Shown here: positions 1-11,170 of the stretch, piece by piece
Numbering within the stretch: the stretch's first letter is position 1
Layout: each line of letters begins with the position of its first letter
DNA from: Chrysemys picta bellii
Taxonomy: Eukaryota > Chordata > Testudines > Emydidae
Reading direction: 5' to 3'
Length of the DNA stretch: 64,000 nucleotides
Assembly (NCBI RefSeq): GCF_011386835.1
Contig: NC_088796.1
Coordinates: 83,597,468 to 83,661,467, forward strand
Made by a program: the position numbers and the translations under genes
Notes under the pieces: generated by a model
Database searches by the model: none
What the model saw: the letters and a program-made list of their open reading frames with translations, nothing else
What the model was told of the DNA's origin: nothing

Positions 1-84
1 ACCAATCCTTATACCATTGCTTGTGAAAGGAAAAAAATACAATACCCTTTATGAAGAAATGTTTGAAAGTAAAATGTAGAGTAA

Positions 85-585
85 GACTCAGCCTGTCTAA
101 ACTTAAAATACTACAGTGGCACAGCTGCAGCTGTAAACACTACCTACACCAATGGGAGGGGTTCTCCCCAAGAAGCAGTACCTAGGTCCATAGGCGCCGA
201 CTCTGGATGCTTCGCGGTTGGAGCAGCCACAGAAAAAAAAATAATGGATGCTCAGCACCCACCAGCCACCTGCCAATCAGCTGTTTGGCAGTGGTTGGGA
301 GGTGCTGGGGGGAGGGGGAAGAGCGGGGGCAGGAAGAGGCGGTGTCAGGGCAAAGCATGCTCAGGGAGGGGGTGATGCAGGAAGAGGCAGACCGAGGGGG
401 AGCGTTGGGAGAAGGGGCTGAGTGGAGGCGGGGCCTCAGGGTGGAGCACCCACCCAGAAAAATTAAAGCCGGTGCCTGTGGCTAGGTCGATGGAAGAATT
501 CTTCCAGGGATGCATATTTTTCATGCAGAGAGACATAGCTGAGACACATAGCTGGGTCAACCTAACTTTTTAAGTTAAGACCAGG
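85..585. repeat. Harbinger-like MITE, interrupted by a hAT element
   Basis: The ends look like the TCTACAC-type termini seen in several other repeats of the window: a left end near CAGCCTGTCTAAAC and a right end near AAGACCAGGCCTTA. The interior shares motifs (CACAGCTGCA, GGTTCTCCCC) with the element at 6531-7919. The sequence is continuous across the insertion at 191-482 once one copy of the 8-bp duplication is removed. Both outer ends are approximate. Confidence 0.5.
191..482. mobile_element. Short non-autonomous hAT-type element
   Basis: The element begins TAGGCGCCGAC and ends CGGTGCCTGTGGC, an imperfect inverted pair. It is flanked by TAGGTCCA (183-190) and TAGGTCGA (483-490), an 8-bp target-site duplication with one mismatch, as expected for hAT transposons. 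No transposase is encoded. The open frame at 207-485 is an accident of GC-rich sequence. Confidence 0.65.
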
Positions 586-594
586 CCTTACTAT

Positions 595-770
595 ACTTTA
601 TTACTATAGCAATAAAAGAGGGGTTCTCCCCTCACTGTAGTAAATCCACCTCCCCAAGAGGCAGTAGCTTGATCAACAAAGGAATTCTTTCATCAACCTA
701 GTGCTGTCTACACAGGGATTTAGGTGGGCTAACTATGTCGCTCAGAGGATTTTTCACACCCCTGAGCAAT
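595..770. repeat. MITE-like segment
   Basis: This stretch shares GGTTCTCCCC, AATCCACCTCC and CACCCCTGAGCAATGTAG motifs with the element at 6531-7919, so it is a diverged copy of that family. The boundaries are uncertain and no target duplication was identified. Confidence 0.4.
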
Positions 771-827
771 GTAGATTTTCTAGTACAGATCATCCCTCAG
801 ACCATAATTATTTAGGACTCAGGGAGA

Positions 828-2119
828 TAGGGTGACCAGATGTCACAGATTAAATATTGGGACGCGGAGGGCGGGCGGGAAAAAAAAAGCCGGCGGCGGG
901 AAAAAACGGCCGGAGCGCCCCCCAGCCGAGCCGCGTTCCGGGCCCCTCCTGCAGCTCCCTGCCCAGCCGTTCCCGAGTTCCGTCGCCCCAGCCCCACAAC
1001 AGGGGCTGCTCCGCTCCACCCTGCCAGGGCTGGGACACTCGCCCCCGCAGCCCCGGACAGCCTCTCTCCGCCCGCGGGGAGCTCAGGGACCCGGGCAGAG
1101 GGCAAACCAGGCAGCCGGGACCGGCCCCTCCCGGCAGGATGTGTCCACCCCGGACCCACCGCGCTGCCGCGCAAGCTGCAGGGCTGGAGCAGCCTCCATG
1201 CTGAGCTCCCGGCCCCAGGCCCTGAAGGCAGCGGTGAAGCCAAGGGGCTTGCCCTGGTGACCCTAAGGGAGCCTGGCACACCGAAGGGGTCCTCCCAGGG
1301 ACTGGTCCAGAGCACAAACGTGTGGGTGCGGGAAAGGGCTGCTTCATGGTCCCGGTGAAGCCGGTCTGAGCAGTTTCCCTCCCATTTGCTACCTGACTCC
1401 GAGCTCTGCCCCCGGAGCAGGTCCTAGCTGGAGCTGAGAGCACGGGGCTAATCACCGTGTTAATGCGGCTCCCTCCTGTAGCATCACTACACCAGGGGAG
1501 CAGGTTCCCAGGGCTGCGAGATCCGAGGGCCCTGGGCCGGCAGAGGCACTTTCCTGCCCGGCCCCAGCGCTTTCCCAGAGCTTGCTCAATCCCCTGGATG
1601 GCGGCAGCAGCCAAACCATCCTGTAACCGCTGCTCGGTCTCTGCTCCATGTTCCCCCAGCACCAGCCGCTCTCCTCGGCTCCAGCGCTGGACCCCCACTG
1701 TGCAGCGGCCTGGGCAGGAGCCCTCTGGTGCGGCGAGGGGCTCAGAGCTGAGCCCCCTCGTCTCCCTCCTGGGGGAGCAGCCCCCTTGCCCACCTGGTGC
1801 CGGAGCTGACTCACCAGCTCCGGGATCCAGGAAGCGCCACCCCCACCCCCAGGCTTGTGCCGCCATGCTACAAGCCTGGGAGGGAGGAGGAATGCCGCAT
1901 GGCTGGGGAAGAGGCGGGGTCAGGGCGGGGATTTGGGGAGGGAGCCAATGGGGGAAGGAGGGGGCGGAGCCAGGGCGCGGGGGGTGGGGGGCAAGAGTCC
2001 CTCCGGGATAGCAAAATTGCTTGTTTGTCCAGTGTCCCGACCGCACATTGGTCGGGACGTGGGACAAACAAGCAAATACCGGGACAGTCACAATAAAATC
2101 GGGACATCTGGTCACCCTA
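828..2119. mobile_element. 1.3-kb non-autonomous hAT element with perfect target duplication
   Basis: The ends are inverted repeats starting TAGGGTGACCAGATGTC and ending GACATCTGGTCACCCTA. The flanks CAGGGAGA at 820-827 and 2120-2127 are identical 8-bp target-site duplications, diagnostic of hAT transposition and suggesting a fairly recent insertion. The GC-rich interior gives long open frames on both strands (up to 451 codons), but they overlap one another, show no recognisable domain and contain no hAT transposase motif, so I treat them as non-coding. A 123-bp relative lies at 13661-13783. Confidence 0.88.
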
Positions 2120-2329
2120 CAGGGAGAGATATGATATTCAGGAATTAATTCGAAAACCAGAGGCCCATGGTCTGCACGCAATTGCATGGCTAAATTTGCC
2201 ACCATTACATTAAACTGAAAATTTGCACATACAAATGCTTATTTAGAGCCCTAACTATCCATTGATTGTGATTGTAAACAATTTGCACATGCAATTGTGG
2301 TTGCAAATGTAGGCACACAGTTGCTCAGG

Positions 2330-2504
2330 CATTTTGCTACGCTGCTGTCAACTCCGCTTCCGCCTCTTGCCGCGGTGGATTTCCGGAGTCGACGGCAGAG
2401 CGATCAGGGATCGATTTTATTGCGTCTTCACTAGACGCGATAAGTCGATCCCCAATAGATCGATTGCTACCCGTCGATCCGGCGGGTAGTGAAGACGTGC
2501 CCTG
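2330..2504. repeat. MITE fragment related to the copy at 24257-24538
   Basis: It shares the motifs GTCGAC, GGGATCGATTT, ATCCGGC and GGTAGTGAAGAC with the complete MITE at 24.3 kb. The right end reads GTGAAGACGTGCCC. The left end is degraded. Confidence 0.55.
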
Positions 2505-5500
2505 GGTTTGTAAAACAGAATTTGGTTCCAAGTCACAACTCATTTTAAGAATCACTATTGTCTATAGGCAGCTTATTTTCCAAATGGAGAACATACATAC
2601 TTACCTCTGTTTCTGAAGAGTAAGGTCACATGTACCCAGCTCATCCTCTAGGCAGAACAGTCACGTGTACACTGAGCCCATTTTCTAGAAGACAAGAGTG
2701 CCTTTCTCTAGCCATTTCCTAGAGAGGAAGATCAAATGGATCCAGAAAGATTGTATGAATCCTGCCCATTTTCTAGACAATAAGAGCATATGCATCTAGG
2801 CTGTTCATAGGGGGCAAGGTTATGAGAGTCCACCCTTCAGAAGGAAATATGTACAGTGTGGAAATATGTACATATCTTTAATCGCCACACTGAACCAGTT
2901 TTTTAATTTATTTGTAGGTTATTTTATAGGAATCTTGCATGTATAAGTCATATGCTTTATAAAATATATTCTACAGATTGCAGGCCTAACTGTTCTCATT
3001 TACAGGTGTAAATCCAGAATAACTCCACTGCTCTCAATTAAGAACTCTGACTTTGCAGCAGTGTAACTGAGTACAGAGTCCGGCACTTAATCCTGATGCA
3101 ATTAATATTTACAGTACATTTTCAGCCAGGCCTCCATGTGTGTATGTGCAAAATTGTTCATGTGTATACTTGTGCCTCCTCTCTGCACATGCAAACATCT
3201 GCAGGCACACTTTCAATACCTCACACCTGTAAATACGCAAATCTTCGAACTTCCACCTGCAAAATCAGCATAATACACTTGTGTTAGACTACATGTTAAT
3301 CTACTTCAGTTCAACTACATTCACAGTCAGGAGAAATTGTACATCGCACAAATTTTGTGCACGTAAAAGGTTAATAGATTCATATATTTTTAGGCCAAAA
3401 GAAATGATTGTTGGCATCTCTGACCTCTTCCATCACATGGGCTAAGTGGACGATGGCCTTCAAAGGGTTAGATGACAGTTTATATCTTTTCCTCTACTTG
3501 ACTGTATTCAATAAACATCTGTCAAGCTAAATATATCTGATCAATATATGTATTTTATGAGAATTAAGTAAAACCCTGTCTAGTTTCCAGAGGGCAAAAT
3601 CATCCATACTGGAAATGATTCTGCTATTTTACATGACCCTTTGTTTTTTTCCAGGGGAGATTATGTAGTGTGTCTGAGCTAGCTGAAGTGTGAGCACCTC
3701 AGCTGTTTTCCACTGCACTTCATTTCAGCAGTTTATGAAGGTCTGAGCAATCGTACACAGAAAAAACAGCTGAAGGACCCCACTAGAATTTCACATTTGA
3801 AAAAAACGGCAACTTTACAAAACTGTATCAGGCAGAGTGTTACTGTGAGTGTCCAGGGATTAACTGCAAAGTTCTGATTTACGAATAACACACAAGCACA
3901 TGGTAATCATGTCCCTTACATAATAGATTCCTCAACTGGTAAACAACAATGGGGTACTAAACGGAGAAAGATTAAATGCTGAAAACAAAACCACAGGTGC
4001 AGCCCTTTGAATTCAGGATGTCTGCTCTTAAACTGCATTTTGCACCTGATATTTGAACAGTGGGGATGATTATTGGGAGCAGTTACTATAATGACTGCCA
4101 CATTGCCATAGGTCCTGAAGCTGCACATTTGCTGCAGCCAGGTCCTTATGTAATTGCAGAGGGTTGTTTTGAAGAGACCGTGTTACAGAGTGAACCCCAG
4201 AAGACAGAAATCTAGATTTATTTTTTCTCCTCTCATGACCATCAGCAGATGCTGTTTTCACAGGGTCCCAAGTAAAGGGACAAACAACAGTGCAAGTTGT
4301 GCAATTTTCACAGTATTTCTTCTCTGCTCCCTGAAAACCCTTTTGCTATATAAAAACGGGACAACAACATGTGATAATTTGTACATAAACAGGGCTGTGT
4401 AGTCCAAGATGTGCAGATACCATCCTGAATTTCATAACTAAATGCCTTTCTTGTAGTCAATTAACGGAGGAGGTGGGAAGCTGTTTTCCTCTCTGTGTAT
4501 GTGTTGTTGTTCCTGTGAGTTTTGTTTATAAGCACTTGGTACTGAGAAAGAAAAGGCTGCTCTTGGAATGTGCTGTTGCTGTCTTCTAGTTGTCAGGATA
4601 CTTTCCTAACTTTAGCTTTCTCCCACTCCACCCCTTTATTTTGGCCGCCGGAGTTTTGCCTGGGGCTTGTTTGGCAGTGGTCCAGTTGGAGCCTATTTAA
4701 GAAGAGTCAAACAGAGTGGTGTCACTTTCCTAAATGGAAACAGATATACTCAGCTCAAAGTCTCTTCCAAATTAATAGAGACTTTTAATATGTGCAAATA
4801 TGATTTTCAGGACCCTTCAACTGGATGACAAACATTGAATGTAAAGAGATTAAACGATAAATAATGATCATGTCAGAGGGTTTGCATTTGACCTCCTGTA
4901 GTAGTAACATAACGTTCTGCCAGGAGCAGCAGAGAATGCATTGCACGTGTGCTGGCAGAGCAGGAAGCCAGTGGGAAAGAGAAAAAAAGTTCACAAGCCT
5001 TGTCTTTTATGGTTTGATGATAGAGAAAAAATAAAGAAAGAGTACAACTTGTCACAAAGGACAAATCCTGGACTCAGCCTCCATAACTGGGCCAGGCACT
5101 GGGCAGATACATGAAGGGATTGCAGAGGTGGCATCGTCCTCTCTATAAGCTTATGGGGCAGCTCCACAGCTACTCCTACTCCAGCCCAGTGGTGAAGATA
5201 GCTCTGTTTTCTCCTCACAGGGCCTTCTGGGAGGAAGGGAGAAGATGACAGGAGGTGTGTAGCAACAGATACTCCACCCTCACTGCACCTGCTACCCAGT
5301 TCTAGGCTCCATACCACCTCTGCACAGTGCACATATCTAGCCAGTGCCACCATCCTTTTCCCACCCTTATCCACATGAAGTGGAAGCACACTGCTTTGCT
5401 GCCAGAGGCTTATTTGTGGCCAGAAAGGAGGGGGCTGGATTTGGCCCAACGCGACCATTGATACTAGAATAAGGCCCTGATTATGATCACATTTACACCA

Positions 5501-5700
5501 GTTTTACACTCACATAACTCCACTGATTTCATTAACGTCACCCCTGGTATAAATGAGAGCAGAAACAGGCCACAGCTGCCAAGATATTAGAATACTGCTG
5601 AATATGATGAAGTGTCTTGCTGCATCATCTCTTTGCGCTTCGAGGCCTGGATTCCAGTCCTGACCAGGTCCAAAGTGAAAATGGGACCTAGTCCCTGTTG
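2505..5700. other. Gene-free stretch with old SINE-like fragments
   Basis: No coding gene is recognised. The open frames here are short and lack domains. Fragments of an old interspersed repeat with the core TTTACACCAG and ACTCCACTGA are visible near 2990-3080 and 5470-5580. Relatives of this core recur at 22150, 29700, 51840 and 54730. Confidence 0.5.
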
Positions 5701-5705
5701 GTGCA

Positions 5706-6347
5706 TGTAACAGGATGGCTTGCCCCTTAAGGGCAGGAGGGCCCCCGGCCTTGGGCTAGCCAACATGATTACTGAATGAGCCCCATCTGAGAGAGATCAG
5801 GTGATTTCCATTATAAGAGCAGCAGAAAGCTGCAATAAGGAGTTAGTTGTGGTAGAGAGGAGCTGTAGTGAGCAGGAGCCTCCTGCTAGAGACCCTGACT
5901 GGGAGAAGGGTTTGGGCCTGGAACCAGCATCAGAGGGCTGAAGAAGGCTGAGCTCCAGCAAGGGAGAGATGGGAGGCTAGGCCCAGTTTAAAGCGATTTT
6001 GTTCTTATTTTGGAGTACCAGGGGAGAGATATCGAGTTGTTTCTGACAGACTGTTGCCAGCCCGAGTGGAACTGGTGAAGGAAAGGGTCCCAGCTCTGGG
6101 ATGGAGGGCTGGGGACTCTCTGCTAAAGGGGAAGACAGACACTGCACTGGGGGTAGGGCCTGGATGGCCATTGTGTACCCAGAAGCCTGAATAAAGTGGA
6201 CCCCCAGGAGGGGAGTGTTTTAATTCCCTTTTGGACTGTGGTGTGGAGTTTTTGAGGAGTCCAAGGAGGAAAACTGGGGTAGGGTACCTGCCTGGAGAGC
6301 AGCTTCGGACCATGAGGGGGCACTTGGGTGTCGATCACCATGTTACA
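5706..6347 (+). mobile_element. Solo LTR of an LTR retroelement
   Basis: The 642-bp block starts TGTAACA and ends TGTTACA, so it has TG...CA ends with short inverted repeats. It is flanked by identical 5-bp duplications, GTGCA at 5701-5705 and 6348-6352. A polyadenylation signal AATAAA lies at 6190-6195 and a possible TATA-like ATTATAAGA near 5811, which fixes the plus orientation. No internal retroelement region adjoins it, so this is a solo LTR left by recombination between two LTRs. The family is not recognised. Confidence 0.78.
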
Positions 6348-6530
6348 GTGCATGTTACTGTACAATACCACCATACAGTTTAGGACAATTGAGCCCAAAT
6401 TGCCTTTTCTACTCAAAGACCCAGAGGAGTGAAATAGCTGGAGAGTTGTCTCCAAGGACAGAAGTGCATTGGCAGAGCTAGAATGGGGAAATTAACACAC
6501 AGGATGGTGCCTGCTAGTAACCAGTGCTAG

Positions 6531-7919
6531 GCCAGGTCTACACAATAAACTTACCTTGGTATAATTACGTTGCTCAGGGGTGAGAAAAATCCACACCCCT
6601 GAGCAATGTAGTTATACCAACTAACTCCCAGTATAGACAGCACTATGTTGACGGCAGGGCTTCTCCCTAGGGTTGCCAACTTTCTAATCGCACAAAACCA
6701 AACACCCTACCCCCACCCATTCCCTGAGGCCATGCCCCCTTCCCCGCCCCTTCCCTGAGGCCCTAAACCATTCCCCCCCCCCGCTCACTACATTTCCGCT
6801 CCCTCAGTGGCTTGCTCTCCCCCACCCTCACTCACTTTCACTGGGTTGGGGTGTGGGAGGGGTGAGGGCTTTAACTGGAGGTGCAGGTTCTGGAGTGGGG
6901 CCAGAAATGAGGGGTTCGGGGTGTGGGAGGGGGCTCTGGCCTGGGGATGAGGGGTTTGGGGTGCAGGAGGGGGCTCCAGGCTGGAGGGTGGGGATAAGGG
7001 GTTCAAGCTGTGGGAGAGGGGTCTGGGCTGGGGAAGGAGGGGTAGGGTGCTGGGGGGGTGAAGGCTCCAGATGGGGGTGTGGGCTCTGGGGTGGGGCTGG
7101 GGATGAGGGGTTCGGGTGTGAGAAGGGGTACAGGCTCTGGGCTGGGGGTGTGGGATGAGGGGTTTGGGATGCAGGAGGGGGCTCTAGGTTTGGGGGTCTC
7201 AGGGCTGGGACATGGGGTTGGGGCTCGGGCTTACCTCCGGTGGCTCCTGGTCAGCAGCGCGGGGGGGGGGGGGGCTAAGGCAGGCTTCCTACCTGTCCTG
7301 ACTCTCCACTGTGCCCCAGAAGTGGCCAGCAGCAGGTCTGGCTCCTAGGCAGAGGCACAGCTGGTGGCTCTGCATGCTGCTCTCACCCACAGGCACTGCC
7401 CCGCAGCTCCCATTGGCCTGCGGTTCCCCCCTCTTCCCGCCTAAGAGCCAGACCTACTGGCCGCTTCCCAGGCACAGCGTGGAGCCAGGACAAGTAGGGA
7501 ACAGGGTTGGCTCCAGGAACCAGCGGAGAAAGCCTGTGCCTGGGGCAGCACATGCTAAGGGGCGGCATTCCATCCATACTTGGGGCGGCACAGTCTGGGC
7601 GTTTGGTTTTTTTTTGCTTCGGCAGTCCGAGCCCTGGCAGGAACTAACCTGCCTTATCTCCGCAGCACCATTGACCAGACTTTTAATGGCCCAGTCAGCG
7701 GTGCAGACCGGAGCCACCAGGGTCCCTTTTCGACCAGGTTTTCCGGTTGAAAACTGGATACCTAGTCACCCTACTCTCCCGTCAACAAGCTTCTTGAGGA
7801 GGTGGATTAACTGCTCTGACAGGAGAAGCTCTCTGCGTGCATCTTAACTGAAGTGCTACAGTGGCACAGCTGCACTGGGGGAGCTGCGCCACTGCAGCAT
7901 TTTAAGTGTACACCTGCCC
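6531..7919. mobile_element. Harbinger-like MITE split by a hAT insertion
   Basis: The left end reads GCCAGGTCTACAC and the right end GTGTACACCTGCCC, forming inverted ends. The two halves (6531-6667 and about 7774-7919) join at the GACGGCAGGGCTTCTCCC / CTCTCCCGTCAAC boundary to give a short palindromic MITE. TAG before and TAA after could be the degenerate 3-bp duplication. Confidence 0.55.
6668..7773. mobile_element. hAT-like element containing a G-rich minisatellite
   Basis: The termini TAGGGTTGCCAAC and TAGTCACCCTA form an imperfect inverted pair, flanked by CTTCTCCC and CTCTCCCG, a degraded duplication. Positions 6850-7230 hold degenerate tandem units built on GGGGATGAGGGGTTTGGGG. The same unit type, in the opposite orientation, occurs in the hAT element at 60452-61139. 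A run of 14 G lies at 7261-7274. No transposase is seen. Confidence 0.65.
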
Positions 7920-8022
7920 TAAGTCTCTTATTTCCATGTCTCTCCAGTGCAGCCTGAATAGATGGAGTGTGTGCTGCACACAGTGGGAGGGAAAAAAAAT
8001 GTTCTCCCCTCAGGTCGAATAG

Positions 8023-8450
8023 GGTACATCTACACTTCAAGCTGGGGGTGTAATTCCCAGCTCAAGGAGAAACACCTGTGCTAAATCTGATCGAGCAAGC
8101 ATGCTAAAAATAGAGTGTAGCCACAAGCAATGGGAGAGGCTAGCCACCTCAAGTCTGTGCCTAGGGTCTCAAACTGATAGGTAGTCTCAGGGGTGGCTAG
8201 CCTCTCACATTGCCATGGCTATGTTCTATTACATACTCCACACAGGTATGTCTCCTTGAGCTGGATATGTAAACATACCCACAGATGCAGTAGAACTGCT
8301 TCCCAGCCATTACAAGTAGGGGGATGAATCTGGGAGGGAAGATTGTGGAGTTTGTCCTGTAGATCTGCATAGTCATGTTTTTACTGCAGTTAGGTAAACA
8401 TTGCGCTGTCTTTGTTTGGATCATCTCCACTCATTGAAACTACATCTACT
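8023..8450. repeat. Degraded MITE with TCTACAC terminus
   Basis: It starts at AGGGTACATCTACACTTC near 8029, like other MITEs here. The interior holds an inverted GCTAGCC motif pair near 8140 and 8200. The right end is uncertain, perhaps the ACTACATCTACTGC near 8440. Confidence 0.4.
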
Positions 8451-9960
8451 GCTTGCTGCTCACACTGCAAACTAACCTGGATTAAATGGGGTGCTGGGGG
8501 CCATTTTATTCTGCCCTGTGTTAGTTACTTTTGGAGAATATTTTCACTTGATACTTACCTATGAAAAAGGAGACAATACTGTCTATTGAATTAACATAGG
8601 ACCCTCATTTGCTCTCTCTCACTCCTCATTTTTTTCATCTCATAGGCCTGAAAATATTTTTCTGCACACAATATATCTAGGTCAGTTCTTACATTGGCAC
8701 TGATTACTTCAGTATTCACGGGCCTCCCCCAAAACGACAACCATGATAACTCTCTCTTCCTTCCCTGCCAGCAATTGAGCACACACTGCTGTGGGATCTC
8801 TTATTTAGTCCTGTTCATGTGCAATTAACCAATTTGAATATGCACATCCTGTACAGAACTCACAAACTGGGGGTGACATTTGGTCTTTGGCCACTGTTGT
8901 AACAGTCAGGCCCTTCCTGGCAAATGTCCTATTATAACCTTGACACAAATGCAAATAAAAATTTGCATTTGACCGTGTGTTATCAATCAAACCTCTGTAA
9001 CGTGGTGGGTGAAAATGTTAGCACATCAGGATGTCACCCACTTAGCACAGCTGTAAATGGCTACACAAGGTGGGGCAGTGGGGTATCAGGCCAGATATGT
9101 ACAGACTGCAACTGGCTATGAAGCAATCTGACTTTTTTGTATTATTATTAAGGATCTCATAAAAAAATAAATGTTTACAAAGTCTAATACATATATCTCA
9201 GTCTACCTTTGCTAAAGAACAGGAGCTTATATGACCCTGGAGATGGCACATGTTACAATGAAAAATGTACGGCACCTCCTCTGGTAGACTCTGCACAATG
9301 CCTTTCTTTTCCATAGGGCAATTGCACTGGCAGCTCTTCCACCACTTAATAGTATGCCCTAAATTGACATGCTCTAAGTTACAAGCAATGATCTGTCCCT
9401 CAATAACAGGGGGAAAAAAGCCTTAGGAAAAAACTCAGGACCTCATACAGGAAGTAGTCACATTACTGTTTATCAGATTTATCAGAGGATATGCTGTACA
9501 CACAAAGAATGTTAGACTGCCTCTATGAATAGTCAGGCAGTAGCAGCAATGGTTTCTTCAAGAAAAATGAGCCTCTGCCCCAACCCCCACAAGACAGGGG
9601 TCACAACTGGTTTGTTCATTCACCTACAGGAAAGAGGTTTGCTCTGCTAGGTCACACACTCCAAGTGGGTAAAGACAACACCTCTCACAGCAAAGTTTCA
9701 CCTTCCTAACCTTGAGGTGAAATTGGCTGCCAACAACTCCCATTACTTATCATGCTCCCTCGTGAACTCAGAACTTGTACTGTACAGTGTGTATTCCTTC
9801 ATCAACATGCAGCTTCTGCATAGCAGGCTTTTAGTGGCAAATTTTGTGCTAGATTGTTGGGACTATCACCCAGAAGCAGAGCACAAGACACAATTAGAAA
9901 CAAAAGGGTCTGTTCTGCCCTTGTTACAGGCCCATAACTCACAATATCACTACTGTATGC
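8451..9960. other. Gene-free stretch
   Basis: No gene, RNA or complete mobile element is recognised. The short open frames lack start context, domains or codon signal. Confidence 0.5.
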
Positions 9961-9967
9961 CGTGTAG

Positions 9968-10133
9968 TTGTAGCCATGTCAGGATATTAGAGAGACAAGG
10001 GGGGTGGTAATATCTTTTATTAGACCAACTTCTGTTGGTGAGAGAGAAGCTTGCCTCTCTCACCGACAGAAGTTAGTACAATGAAAGATATTACCTCACC
10101 CACCTTATCTCTCTAATATCAGTGATGGGAGTT
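9968..10133. repeat. Fold-back repeat, possibly a Penelope-like terminus
   Basis: The left half contains GTAGCCATGTCAGGATATTAG, AATATCTTTTATTAGACCAA and GGTGAGAGAGAAGC. The right half repeats these in inverse orientation (CTCTCTCACCGACAGAAG, AAAGATATTACC, CTCTCTAATATC). The layout resembles the inverted termini at 15534-15740 and 38712-39982 but with a different sequence, so it may be another family of the same kind. Confidence 0.5.
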
Positions 10134-10849
10134 ATATAAACAGGTTAAAGGAAGACTAAAAGCCTTAAAGAATTGAATGTGAGGCTAGGGCTGAAGCCGG
10201 TGGCGGAAAGCCCATCATTAATAGTCACTGTTAGTTATCGCAAGGGCACTAACACAGAGTACAGAGTGAAGAGCTGTGATGGGATTCTTGGTATCACGGC
10301 AGGAGGAGAATTCTGCTTGCAGGAACAGTGTGACTAATCTCTCCTAATCTGATATAGTTGATGGGGTGGGAGGGGGATCATTTTACAAAGGCTCTTTGCC
10401 TTTTCTATTATAGCCTTTTTACATCAGTTGAAGCTTGTATGCCCTTGCCAATTCACTCAAGGAATCAATTCAAATTTCTTTTCCTTTAACACTGCATAGA
10501 GGGTGACCAGAAATCTTGAAACCGGGATTCCGAAAGCAGGGAGATCATTTCCACTAAAGTATGCTGCTGCTTTGCTCTCAAGAGGGTGTATAAAGTGTGA
10601 GGGACCACAGGCCTCAAACCCGGGCCCACGAGTCCACAGGCAGTGCTCAGGCCTCAAATGTCCCTCAGCAGCTCACTTGAGTAACCAACCAGGGAAGGGT
10701 CGGCTCACAGAGGGCCTTGCCCTCAAAGCTCCCAATTGGGGGAACATCCAGCCCCCCGATTGGCTGATGGATTCTACATAAACCACAAAGTAACAACGGG
10801 AAGTTTTCTGAGCAACCGAGGAATCCCTGACTGCTTCTACAGGCTCCTC

Positions 10850-11170
10850 CTGATACCTGACTCCTGAGCCCTGCATTCTTGCCTGCTCCTGATTCCTGCT
10901 TTCCCCCTTGCTCCTGGTTCCTGTCCTCCTATCCCAGACTCTTGTCTACTCCCGGTTCTTGCTGTCCTGCCCTACTCCAGGTCCCTGCTCCTCTGCCTTA
11001 CCTCTGATGCTGTCTCCGGCTCTCACCCCTGGTCTGGCTCCTGACTGTCTCCTGATCTGACCTTTGGCTTGGTTCCTAATGTTGTCTTCAGTTTTGATCC
11101 TTGACTCAGACCACTAAGCATGACTCCGGCTCCTACCAGTAGGCCTGACCACTTACGTCCTGTCACTGCA
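10850..11170 (+). repeat. Leader or LTR-like flank of the Ty3/Gypsy remnant (left copy)
   Basis: A CT-rich stretch built of degenerate CTCCTGATTCCTG-type units. Its right part (11030-11168) is similar to 12765-12905 on the other side of the coding remnant, with shared landmarks TTTGATCCTTG, GCATGAC and GTCACTGCA. Repetition on both sides is what flanking LTR or leader sequence would look like. The exact ends were not found. Confidence 0.45.

Noticed and set aside
850..2205. 451-codon minus-strand frame and overlapping plus-strand frames
   Set aside because: They lie in a hAT element with clear ends, overlap on both strands, are biased to Pro, Gly, Arg and Ser by GC-rich sequence, and show no domain.
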